Positions 22,908-34,607 of a stretch of 64,000 nucleotides of DNA are shown here, piece after piece. The notes under the pieces were generated by a model. The model was not told the DNA's origin and searched no databases. It worked only from the letters and a program-made list of their open reading frames with translations. The stretch is from assembly GCA_027475525.1 (NCBI GenBank), contig JAMWFC010000126.1, forward strand, positions 496,001 to 560,000, written 5' to 3'. The position numbers and the translations under genes are program-made. The stretch's first letter is position 1. Each line of letters starts with the position of its first letter. This DNA comes from Macrolepiota albuminosa (taxonomy: Eukaryota > Basidiomycota > Agaricomycetes > Agaricales > Agaricaceae).

Positions 22908-24758
22908 CTTACTCGTTACTCTTCACGCCGCCTGCCTTTGAATGACTCAATTGGAAATATGACTGTCACGCTCTGTTCTGGATGTGGTTCTACTCTGTAG
23001 TTGGTGTGACTCGTTGCGGTATAACATTTATCTTGCAAGGCCAGCAGCGGAGGAAGATCACTCCTTGAACATTACCTTGTGAATGATAATCCCTCATTTC
23101 GAAGCAAAGTCTTGGGCAAGTCGAGTTTCTCCCTAGAGAACTCCAAAGTTCAACAGCTCATATAAGTCTGCATCTAACATGAACGCCTTACTGATAGTCG
23201 AAGATGGACGATCTTCGATAGACACACCTACTGGCATATGATGTACAGGTACTTACAGGACTTCTCTGCCACTGTGAACGGTGAGTCCTCACCCTCACCG
23301 GACCTGGCGCCATTGACAACATTGAGCATGTCGTGGATGAGCTTGTCATCACTCTTTTTATCACGTCGTTCGACGGAGATGCGCGGAGGCTCCACAATGC
23401 TATATCAGAAGGGGTTTTGTAGGCGACGACACGCGCGACGATGATATGTCTCTCCCCCTTCTAACTCGGTTTACTCTCCGGTCGGTTCAGTCTTTCTGTT
23501 CTAGTCACAACTTAGACCAGAATCACCATCACAAGCTACTCAGTCTCATTTTCGGATCTCACTCTGGAAATATTGACTGAAACCAAACATATCTTATTAC
23601 TGTCATACTCCAGACCTGCAAATGTGTTTGTACTGTACCGTCATTAAAGCTCTAGGGACCCTCGTGGCAAACGCGGCATTTGGTGGGATGATCACGTCAA
23701 TCGCCGGGTGTGATATGCTCCGGGTTTTCACGTCGCATGCTTTATATTTGATTAAGGAACGGTATGACTATACTCCAAGCGGAGAGCCTTGAACCCTTCT
23801 GTTATTGACAACGAAGCCATCTTCTCTCGGTATTAAGAGCCCCATTTATTTTTCCTAGAAAAAGAAAACCTAGCTGAACGCTGTCTCGTGTCTTGGAACT
23901 CAGTCCTCACGTCTTTCTCCATAAGCTTCCCCTCCATTCGGTGCGCTTCAGTTTCTACAAATGGTTTACTGTTCTACATTCGAGCCATTGGCGAGCCCTG
24001 GCCTGCTCTGAGAGGTTATGCGGTATAGTCGCCAAGCGCTACATATTTGTCGACTTCTGATCCCTTAGATATTCTCACAGTTCCTCAAATTGAGGGGTTG
24101 GTCTCATTGGAGTACCTCTAGATCTTCATCAATTTGGTATGTTAAACGAGTGCTCAATATGCCTTGTTCAAGGAAAATTATCAATACTCCGGCCATGTCG
24201 GACTACATCATGGACCGTTCATGACCGCTGCTGATACTCTACTGGTTGCCGCCGAGTATCGTGAGTGCCATTACCTTCCACTCTGCATCCATCATTCTCA
24301 TTTCAGGCTCCCGGTCTTTAGAGTACTCCGCAAACCCGGGAATGTTGAGTTTGTTTGTGTCTTTCTCTAAGTCGCCGATCAGTCGTGAGATTATGCTTCC
24401 GTAAAGCTTTCCGTCGTAATCAAACGATGTCTATGTCTACACAATTCAAAAGTCTAGTGCCCACGAATAACGGCTCTTCGATTTCTGACAGAGTCCACTT
24501 GTGAGAGCAGAAAGTTAATCTTATCACAGGCTTACATCACATTTTGATTTTTTGATTTTTGATTCTTTCAACTTTTTTTGATGGTTTAATCCTGCATTTA
24601 TGGGCGTCTCTCACGCCCAACTTCCCTAAGCAATGTGATTCTCTATTAAGCATCCCTAGCGGTCAAATGACATGATCCAAATTGCGGCTTGTACCGAACC
24701 TCTTTCTTCGACCCAGCTCTAACTCACCACTTCTTTTCTGAGCTTTTCTCGACGGTTC
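22908..24758. other. Intergenic, with one exon-like fragment
   Basis: On the minus strand 23398-23266 reads as plausible protein (VEPPRISVERRDKKSDDKLI, then NVVNGARSGEGEDSPF) between a possible acceptor and a GTAAGT donor, but no flanking exons could be joined, so it may be a gene remnant. 24164-24260 on the plus strand has a second short coding-like run (LHHGPFMTAADTLLVAAEY) followed by GTGAGT. The end of the stretch holds the RhoGEF promoter (T-rich near 24541-24590). Confidence 0.35.
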
Positions 24759-27700
24759 ATGCATGATAAGCCTGCTCTACCTTCTCAACTAGATCTCGGG
24801 AACCATGGGGAGGCCAGTTGTGGAGAGGGAAGCACACTTCACGACGGTTCTCATGGTCAAATCAGTCATGAAAGTGAGGCTCGGTACATACGAGACGTGG
24901 CTCCCACGCTAACTTCAAATGCATCTGTGACGTGTGAGTGGTTCTTTGATGAAGTAATTTCAACGACTCACGTCTTGGGGGCCAGATGCGAAAGAAACGC
25001 CATCTTCGAATTCTCACTTGTTCTCTGTGCGGAAGGCTGCGGACACAAATCTATCGTTGCCAGGTATTCCTTCTCTTGTCTCTTCCACCTCTTAATGATT
25101 GGATTTTCACTTTGTAACAGGGGTCTCAAACTTCGGACATCATCCCTCCACGACAGTGGACAGTCCGCTGGAAGCTCTGCGCACACCGGGATCTTCAAGT
25201 CAAGAGCACCAAGTAACTTCGGTTTCAAATTTGTCCTTTCCTTTCACGCCTTCTCAAGACGTCGATTCTTCCTTGTCATTCCGGGACTTACGAAATTCTC
25301 CGACCTTGCCTCTGGGCGCTCAAGCCCCAGTCTCGCCAGGCCAGCATCGCCAAAATTATTGCTCGACTCTGTTCGATCTCCCAGATCTCGACCCAAATCC
25401 AGTCGATAAGTGGCCCCATATTGATTCATGGGATGCAGAATACGAACTTTCGAACAAGGATGTTACGAAGTCCTCGAAGGATCATCATGACATTCCTGAC
25501 ACAGGGGTGCCAGCTCTTCGTTCGTGCTCTCCCTCTCTTATCCAGTTCTATATTGATGTATGCAACAGAAATAGACACCCAATTAGAGCGGCATTACATA
25601 TCCTCGCTCTCGAGAATCACTGGGTCAATCAAATCGTCATCGCATAGTACCTCAGGAGATAGCTTTTTGTCTACTTCAGGAGTCCCTCCGTTACCATTCC
25701 TGCTTGAGGTTGATTACTCTCGTGAAGCACCTCCTTTTGTCGACTGGAGCTCGAATAGCCCGGGCAGAATATTGAGGAGATTAGCTGACGAAACGACAAC
25801 AGTTCCTTCTGTCTCTGGGTGGGTTGCAGTGACTTCAAGCATGGTTCCACTGTGCTAATTTCTTGTGAAAGCTCGATTATGGGGGTAAATCTTGATTCGT
25901 TCTCGCAGGGAGATCGAGAACATCCACAAGGTGAACTTTGTGGGAAAGAAAACCCTCTAATTCACCTGTCTCTGTTATCGTACTTGGCCTTTCAGCTTGA
26001 GAAGAAAGTACCTCGGGCTCATCATTTCAAAGGGAATGTTCAGTACGAGCAAGCATTTACAGGGAAGGACATTGTGGTGAGTACTCGTGAAGAAATCATA
26101 TTTATCCTGGAGAACGCTAATCGAGCTGAAGTCGACAATCCATGCCCAACTTCAGAGCGAGTTGACAGTAATTCATGGCCTCTTTATCACTGATCGACGG
26201 GCATCCCTTCAAGTTGCAAAGAGCTTACAAAGCCAACTTTTCTTTACTGAAGTCGAATGGGACGACTTCACAAAGGTTCAGGACAATTTAGAGGATGTAT
26301 TCAATTTTCTTGACAACGATACGTCGTTTGATGAGGAATGTCATCATGATCTACCTACTGGCGTTGTGACAATTCTGACACGATGCTATTCTCCGACATG
26401 TTCGGAAGATGCTCCCTGTTACTCGTACGTCTGCCCTCGAAAGGTAAGCGATACCTAGTAGTCGTTTTCTGTAAATTCTGAGCGGAGGTATTTGTAGGGG
26501 GACCTAGCGGCAGTACTGGCACGAGCGCCTGAAGAGCCGCATGTTCCCATTCTCAGAACATGGGCAGCAAGCGTCGGTTCGGAAATTATGCACCATCTCT
26601 CAGAGACCGAGATCCGTCGACAGAAGTACGCAGTTTTCTCTCCTTGCCGGTCATTGGAGCTCAATCTATATGTGTCGATATTAGCGTCATTCATCATTTC
26701 ATAGAGAAAGAACAACATTATGTCCACAGCCTAGATCTAGTTGAAGAGCACTTTATCATGCCTTTGAAGACGACTAAGCCCTCCGTCGTGAGATCCCACG
26801 TAGACGAATTCATTGATGATGTATTTGGTGTTATACTGGATCTTCGCGAATGCAATAGACGTCTCGTTGAAGCGATGCATGTTCGTCGACGGGAAGAGGG
26901 TTCAGTCATTAGGACCATTGGCGACATTGTGTTCGAAGCCGTGATTGATTTTATGTCGCCGTATCCAGCATATATTGGTCGTCATCCGATGTCAGAAAGA
27001 CGTTTAAAAGACGAGATTGACAATAATCCTTATTTTAGGCTTTTCTTGGAGGTCCGACCTTTCCCTTTGATAAGGTGATGACGCCTGACCCAGCTACTCA
27101 GGAATGTTCTCGTCAAACTTCGCGTAATCGAGATGTACCTCGCCTCGATTTAAAACGTTTTTTAAATCGACCCGTTGAGTATCTACAGAAGCTGTCGGGG
27201 AGTCTGGAGGCTATTCTTGGTTTTACGGATCCTCACAACACAGATTATGAGGCTCTAAAGGCAACTATACAGACAGTGAAGAGTCTACAGTCTACGGCAC
27301 AGCTGATAACTTTTCAGTGTTCCATGACGGGGGGTATCCCGGGAAAATGGGAGTGGCACGATCTTGTATCAAGTGAGGTCAGGACAACAATAACAACAGA
27401 GGAATCTAAACGGCAAGCGTAAGAACAACATTACTATCTCTCTTCTTGGTGAGGGAATGACCGTTCATCCTTACAGTGCCATGTTTGAGCTGATTCAAGG
27501 CGAGATTGCTTATATGAAAGATTTGGAAAACATCGATGATGTACGTCTTCAGTAATTTTCAATGAGCAGTAACTCAAAACCGTCAACATCTTTTCCAGAT
27601 GTACATCGTACCCCTTCGCACTTCGGTGCCTCCGATCATACCGCGCGATAGATTAGAGGGATTCATACAGGACGTGTTCCATAATTATAAGCAATTATAT

Positions 27701-30700
27701 GAACATCACAAAGAACTGGTAAAGGCGTTTCTCACTATTCAAGAAAATCAGCATCCTATCATTGGGAGCATCATCGAGCCCTTGATGCAAGCTGCTCTTA
27801 ACTTTAAGCAGGCCTATCAAAAATACATCCCTAATTATCCCCTTGCCGCCTATAGGATAGACAATGAGATGCAGAACAATCCTGCATTCAAGAAGTTCGT
27901 CGAGGTGAGAATTGCCCACATACACGAGCCAATCTCCTAACGCATTAGTGTATTAGTCTTGTATCCGTCATCCCGACGCCCATCGCCTCGACATGAAAAA
28001 CTTTATCAATCGCCCTATTCCTCGTCTCCTACGTTATGAACTCTTACTGAAATCCATTCTCGAGCAAACACCTGAAGGCAGTACAGACCTTGAGACAATT
28101 CCCATGGCGATTCATTTGATCAAGTCTCTGGGGAAAGAGACTGAATCCGGCGTCTGTGCCACAAAGCAAAAAGTCGACCTCTGGAGATTCCAGGCAAACC
28201 TTATCTTTAAACCTGGGGAGGCTGTGGTATGTAAGAAATTCCTGAGCGCAACCATTTTAATCATTCTAGCCGTAGGACATGGAGTTATCTGATCCGAGCA
28301 GAACTCTACTCCATTCAGACAAACTGCTTCGACAACCGGATGGTGAACGGAAAGGATGGAGTGAGGTATTCGTTTTGTTGCTTGACAACTACTGTGAGTC
28401 ATGTAAGCCAGATATTCTAAGTTGTCCTGACAAATACTGAACGTAGTGGTTTTAACTAAGTCGAAAGAAAAAGATGGTTTTGTCACATATCATATCAACC
28501 AAAGGGTAGGGACAGGATATTTTTTGGCAACGAGGAAACTAACCTTGCATAGCCTATACCTCTTGACCTCCTCAGCCTCGTTAACGCCGCCGAGCAACCC
28601 CTTCTCAGGAGTACACGATTTCTTAGTGGTCTACGAGGGGACCGCAGCACTGATGATTCATCTGAGCCTGGAGCGTCGTCAGACATTACCAGTGATTCCC
28701 GTTTTATTTATCCCTTGACCTTCCACTACTCTAGCCGTAACGGAGGACTTTTGATTCTCTATGCTGAATCATCCCGAGGTCGCACAGAATGGAAACAGAA
28801 ACTGGATGAAGCTTTTGCTCTTCGGAGAAGTGTCCAGGAATCACGCAAGGTTTTTCAGCTACACACTCTCAGTGCTGCTACTTTCTCTTCTAATTCACTC
28901 ATTGCGACCGCGACGTCACCTGCAAGGAATCAGGACAATGCATTTATAAGAAAGGTGACCTGCTCTGTACCCTTTTGTAAGAATATCCTAACTGATTTGA
29001 GTAATTAACGGAAATACTGATCACTGATGTTGTTAGCAACACCGGATGGCCGTTCTTTTGTAGCTATAGGATGTTCAGAAGGTGTATGGATAGGACTCCG
29101 ACACAATCCCTCATGTATGTTCGATTGGTACTATGTGTGCGACTTCATTCTAATCGTTGCACAGCCGCGCGACAGGTTCTTCCAATTAAGTTGGTGACGC
29201 AATGTGCCATGTTGCAGGATTTTGGCATTTTCTTGGTCCTCGCTGACGGGGTAAGACTCGCCAGATCTATCGCTGGAGTTTGCACAATGACAGGTAAACT
29301 CCTAGTCACTCTTTGCGTACCGCATTGAAAGTCTTGTCCCTACGCCTACGCACAACGAGAACGTACACGGCCAATCTATCTATGTAAGCGCCCAGAAGAT
29401 TAATGGGAAAACGGACGCACATTTTTTCAGTGTTGGGACTGCCCAAGGGCGGACCCTTGTTATCTACATGAAGAAAAAAGGGGTTTGTCGTCCTGCATAC
29501 CCGACACAATGATACTTACAACCATACCGCGCAGACGGACAACATCTTCGTTGCTCTTGAGCCAATTGAGGACAAGATTAAGGAATTGATCCCTGTTGGA
29601 TTCAATGCTCGCTTGGGCTTCCGCCCAACGAAGTCGCAATGGTTTCGCGTTTTCAAAGACTTCATTGGACCTTCAGATCCGTTTGACTTGTTTTTCCTCA
29701 AAACGAACGTTGTAATTCTATGTGCGAAAGGTTTCGAGACTATCGATCTGAACACGTATGTCATAGACGATTGAGGTCTTCTGAGATTATGCTTATAAAA
29801 GCGCTATTCATCATAGCTTAGAATCCATGCCAATTCTAGAGTCCTCTGATGCTCGGACGCCTCTAGCGAAGCGGTGTGAGGCGGCTCGTGCGGTGGGCAT
29901 CTTCAAGGCAACCGATTATGAATACCTCTTGTGCTATGATGGTAGATTGAATGTCATGTTTGCAGGCCGATACAGCTCATTCACCATATTTTTTAGAATT
30001 CGGGCTCTATGTCGATAAACACGGAATACCAACTCGACGGTCACAAATCATTGAATGGGAAGGCGTTGCTGTGCGGGCCGCTCTCTATGCATCATACATC
30101 ATATTGTTCGATGTCAGTTGTCGTTTCATTGAGATCAGGGATGTGACGGCTGGACGTCTGGTCCAGATTGTTCACGGTAATGACATCCGGTGCACGTGGG
30201 ATGGGAGAGGTGCTAGCAATCGCGTCACTTCAACTGGTGAAATCTCGATACAAGAAGCCCAGGTGCATGCAGTGCTGAACACTCAGGGCTTATCCATCGG
30301 GACATCAAGGCATCAAGGGATAGTTCAATATGTCGTCGAACTCATGCTCATTCCTTGCCTCACAAAAATGCCTACAGCAGGATCGGCACCTCTCGCACCA
30401 GAACAGCAGGATCAGCGACGATGCCCGACTCCAGAACCCCTGGTTTCGCCTCTATCTTCCATTCCAACACTTTCCCCTGCGAAATCCGTAAGTTTAGGGA
30501 CAGGATCACTTCCAATGCAAGACCCGCGGATTTTAATTACAGATACCTTGATCTCTCTCCCTGCCACTCCAACCCTTCCTTCTGTTAAATCGTCTAAATC
30601 GCATTCGAAGCCGGGACCTCTAACTCTAGCAACGGAACAACAAGAAGAAAGACCTTCGACCTCATCCCAGATCTCCCCTAGACCTTTGCCTCCGATACCT

Positions 30701-30730
30701 CAGATTCGGAGAGTCCCTCAACTCTGGTAA
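24759..30730 (+). CDS. Rom2-type Rho1 GEF with DEP, two DH, PH and CNH domains
   Basis: A long multi-exon gene; exon edges are approximate. The N-terminal ~400 codons are Ser/Pro-rich and likely disordered. A DEP-like module follows (FTGKDIV near 26060; LQVAKSLQSQLFF near 26215) and ends in PCYSYVCPRK. A first DH-like domain covers about 26660-27420 (FIEKEQHYVHSLDLVEEHFI; DLKRFLNRPVEYLQK). A second DH domain covers about 27480-28240 (YIPNYPLAAYRIDNEM; MKNFINRPIPRLLRYELLLK). The PH region is 28250-28840 (LIFKPGEAV, LHSDKLLRQPDGER), and a CNH domain spans about 29030-30350 (VALEPIEDKIKELIP, FGLYVDKHGIPTR). The tail is Pro/Ser-rich. Rom2-type proteins load GTP onto Rho1 at the plasma membrane for wall integrity. 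The first DH is the less typical of the two. The stop at 30730 is 319 bp from the convergent zinc-finger gene. Confidence 0.88.
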
Positions 30731-31049
30731 CCTCAGGGAATCTCGATGGACGAATTGAGACCGAAAAGTAATTACAATTCACATGTCAAGAGCACATGAT
30801 TTCCTTCCACGGCCAGGATTAGGCGAGGAAGGTTCAGAAGAGTATCATACAAGTGATATGGTACATTCGAGGATTCTCTGTTTAATGTTGATACAGGGAA
30901 GTATTGATGTAGGTATAAATGAAGAAAGGAGGGTATCATCTCATATATGCGAGGGGTAAAGGCCAACGCCCAGATTGATGGAAAGAGAGGGGTATCACTT
31001 GGAATTATGCGGTGAAAAAGATCATCATCACGACAGCTCACGTTAAAAG
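30731..31049. other. Shared 3' region of two convergent genes
   Basis: The stops of the RhoGEF and the C2H2 gene face each other here. No other feature was seen. Confidence 0.5.
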
Positions 31050-32765
31050 CTACAACCTTTCCTTTGCGGCAAGAACGGCAGGATGGTCGCTGTTCCGTAT
31101 ACGTTCCAGCTCCCGCTCCACTTCTGGAGAATAGACGGGCTTGGCCTTTTCTGTTGGCGCCCGCTTGCCACATGCATGAGCATTGACATGGCGTTTGTAA
31201 GAGTCGGAACGAGCGAGTCGAGATCCACAATTGGGGCACTCCCAACGGGCTTTTTCGGCGTGGGTGTGAAGTACATTGCTCTCTAAGTGGCGGACAACGT
31301 CACTGAAACGACCGAAGGGAATAGGACAAATGATTTGAAAAGGGCACTGGCATTTGTCACTCGTGTTCTGTGGAAGTTTCGAACCGCCACGACGACCTTT
31401 CTTCAGCAACGTACGCCGACCTTGAGCTTTGAACTCGTCTGAAGTGGCTTTCGCTTTCATCCTTATGGTGCTGCCTCGAGCTGGTTTCTCAAAAACATCT
31501 TCATCACAACCCACGTAGCTGATAGGAGCCTTGATGCGCTCGGAACGTCGCTGTATCATTGCTGCTGCCGTGATAAAGCTTTCATTCAATCCATCCGACA
31601 CCGACGACACGGGAGATGGAGTATCACCGTTGCGATCCATAGACAACGAAATAGACGGCAGAGGGGATTGCCGGTGAGTGACGAAAGGAGAGGTTATTGC
31701 ACGTTTCCGCTTGCGTGCCTTTGAAGGCTCAGGGGTAGCAGACGGTGATGAAGAATATGGAGGTGATGGATGAGACGTGGCTTGTAAAGTTTGCTCGGTC
31801 ATCGACGTAGGTGACAGTTTCAGCCAATCACCGGACGAGAGTTCCAATACCTAAGGATCTAGTTCAGTCGTATGTGTAAGAACAAAGATCCTTATAATAC
31901 GCACAGGTTTACTCGAAATAGAGGCTTGTGATGGAGCACCTCTACTCTCCGTCGTCCTGGCTGCAGTAACTTTCCTAAGGTTCAAGGTATTCTTCCCAAT
32001 CCTGGTACCTTTTCGGTGACTGGGAGGAGAGGCGCAAGGTGGTTTCAACTTCGGCTCCGAAGATGCATATCGACGACGTTTCGTAGTTGGCTTTTCCTCC
32101 TGCTCATCGAGTCGGACGATGGTCTCGTAGTTTGTATCAATTGCAGGGCAAATGGTCGAAACAGGCAATGATACGCGAGAGTTACAATTCTGTTGATGAA
32201 ACTCTGGCTGATCGTGCAAGTCCGTGAACGGTGCAAGAGAAGACAGACCAATTTTTTCAGACAATGGGGAATCTTTGTTTTCATCATCGATTGTATAAGG
32301 AGAGTTGGAAGATAGAGGTGAAGTTGGACAGGAGAACCGAGACAAGGAATTGAGAATCTGGTCACTGATTGTGAGCGACGGGAGATCAGAATTAATAGAT
32401 GCAGGTGTCAATGATAATGGAGGAGGTGTGTCGCTGTCATCGTTGGTGGAACTCGATGACAACGCAGGAGACCATGTCAAATTTCCATCTGGCATCACGT
32501 CCTTCATTTGTGCAAAGTTGAGAGTAATATTAGGGACTGTTGCGATGTCTTTGAAGACCTTGACGTCTTTAGAGAATGTGGGGTACGCGAAGTCCTTTCT
32601 TTATATTAGCAGAGTTTGAATATGATGTAAAAGTACACATACAGGTTCTTGAGTTCCCCAGTGTGGCTGGCGTGCAAAAAGCGCGCTTCCTTCATTATCT
32701 GACCGTTCTACATTATAGCAGCTATCCGACACCATCTGGAGGTCGTTCCAAAAGGTTGGAGACAT
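31050..32765 (-). CDS. C2H2 zinc-finger transcription factor, three exons
   Basis: Exons 32765-32643, 32594-31905 and 31850-31050 give 1614 nt, 537 residues; introns of 48 and 54 nt keep phase. The start MSPTFWNDLQMVSDSC is chosen because the first intron then links QPHWGTQEP to DFAYPTFSKDV. The first ~400 residues are Ser/Pro/Thr-rich with basic clusters (TTKRRRYASSEPKLK, KARKRKRAI) that suit nuclear import. Two zinc fingers lie near the C-terminus: an atypical one (CPFQIICPIPFGRFSDVVRH and His pair) and a clear one (CPNCGSRLARSDSYKRHVNA with HAC), which together resemble the tandem-finger layout of many basidiomycete regulators. A basic C-terminus follows. It should bind DNA in the nucleus; targets are unknown. 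Confidence 0.85.
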
Positions 32766-33660
32766 CTGGCGGGCTGTGGCGGTGAAGAGAAGATGGTGGT
32801 AAGAAAACAAGAACCATTGTTGTTCCCCGAGGGGCGCATGTTGGTGTTTGTGGGTCCATACGGCACGTGAAGCGCGTTTTGATGTCGAGCGACTCGTTTT
32901 GTTGTCGAACAATTCCGCCGAAAGCCAAGAAAGGCAGGAACAAGCGCCCGAACGCGCGAAGGACCTAAATGGGTTTAATTCCCGTAATCTGATATTCTCG
33001 ATTCCATCAGAACCAATCAAGTACGGACAATAGAAGCATTTTTATGGATGTAATTTTGATTGTATTGCCGTCGTTGAGGACCTTAGCCCATTCACGAAAA
33101 ACGACACAAAAAATCGATAGATCAGAAGGTGTGATGACACCGCCTCCTTGTCACTGAACCTGCCGACAATATGCCGACACTAAGATGAAGAGGATCAGAT
33201 GTGACGATTTGAAAGTTATCAGAAAAAGGAAAGCGCACATCAAGAAGGATAGCAGCGAGTTCAACTGTTACTGTTACAGACATTCAGAAGGTATATGGAC
33301 TCACAAATCACAAGATAATAGTGCGAAGAATAAAAGGAAGCCGTATTAACTCCAGGGAGCTCATTTGTGGTCAGGTGCAGTCCGGCGTCTATAAAAAATT
33401 ATATTTGATCATCGATCACCACCGGAAATCGGATCTTATGACAGCTGTCCGGGGTACACGGCGGTCGAGCTTCTTTCTTTGTTCTTGACAGAGTTCGAGT
33501 CACTAAGTTTTCCGTTTATATATTGCTCTATATTTGGTTCTATCAGATCATATCAAGTGAGGAGCCGGCTTTGGAAAGCCTCTCTGAGCCAACTCTACTA
33601 TCCAAGTGCTTGCATCCATCAAAAATTCCTTAAACCCTGGCAGGACAAAAACCAGCTTTG
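32766..33660. other. Intergenic, upstream of the zinc-finger gene
   Basis: No supported gene. The sequence changes sharply to AT-rich relic at about 33660. Confidence 0.5.
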
Positions 33661-34150
33661 AAGAGCACTTTGAAGCTTTGTTCTAGCAACTTGAAAGGTA
33701 TGTACATTGCTAATACTTATTCTATGAAAAGGTAACTTAGTTTCATTGCAAGACCTTAATTCTCAAGCAAAACAAGCAGCAAGTATCTTGCTATCATATC
33801 TATAGAGGTTAATTTCATGCTTTCTGTAGAAAAAACTAGCATCAGCTGTGAAATGAGCTACAGAAATACTGAGTACATCACCAGGCATATTCTCACTACT
33901 CATTTTTTTCTCACATTTAATGTAAATCCTTGCAGTAAATTCAACAACCTGAAGAACCAAATTGCAAAGAACACTACAAGCATGAAATAAATAGATATAT
34001 ATTTTAGACAATATAGGAATAAGAAAGGGAATCAAATGGCAGTGGTGCAATGTAGACAATATTCTGATAATCAGAGGACAATGGGAGAAGCAGTATAGTG
34101 GGATTGAAGAAGCTGTGAAGGAATTAAGTCAGACTAATAATATAGCATAA
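33661..34150. repeat. AT-rich transposon relic, left part
   Basis: Low-CpG, stop-rich sequence continuous with 39865-41755 once the family C element and one CATAA are removed. No domain is recognisable in this part. Confidence 0.55.
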
Positions 34151-34380
34151 TGTAAGCATGAAGCTTATGACATGCGAATAGGGGTCCCATCGGATGGGGA
34201 AGGGATGGGATCGGAAGTCAAGTCTAAACTTTATTCTGAAACATTGGTTACATTTCGGTATATAGGGGAAGGAGGGTAGTGGATCGGGGATTTTTTGCTG
34301 TCTTTTCGTACTGAATCCTAGTATTGTGCCATTCTGTTCTGGTTCGCTAAGTGAAGCTGGACGCGCGCAGTCCACTTACA
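34151..34380 (+). repeat. 5' LTR of family C
   Basis: Begins TGTAAGCATGAAGC and ends GTCCACTTACA; TATATAGGGG within it could serve as the TATA box. Confidence 0.95.
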
Positions 34381-34607
34381 CTTTTTTTTTGAATCGCACA
34401 ATACGCGTCGACCGTGAAGACTACCCTCCGCTCGACGATTTAAAGGGTCCAGGTCGGTTGGGTACGCCACGTAGGAAGTAGGGAATTGGCAGAAGTAACG
34501 CTAGAAAAGATCATAGGAGAAAAAGAGGGAAGGGTCCCAAATTCTGGTTGACAGGGAAGCGCTTTTTTGGAGTCAAGAGAGAAGGGACCATCGTCATTGT
34601 CGGATAG

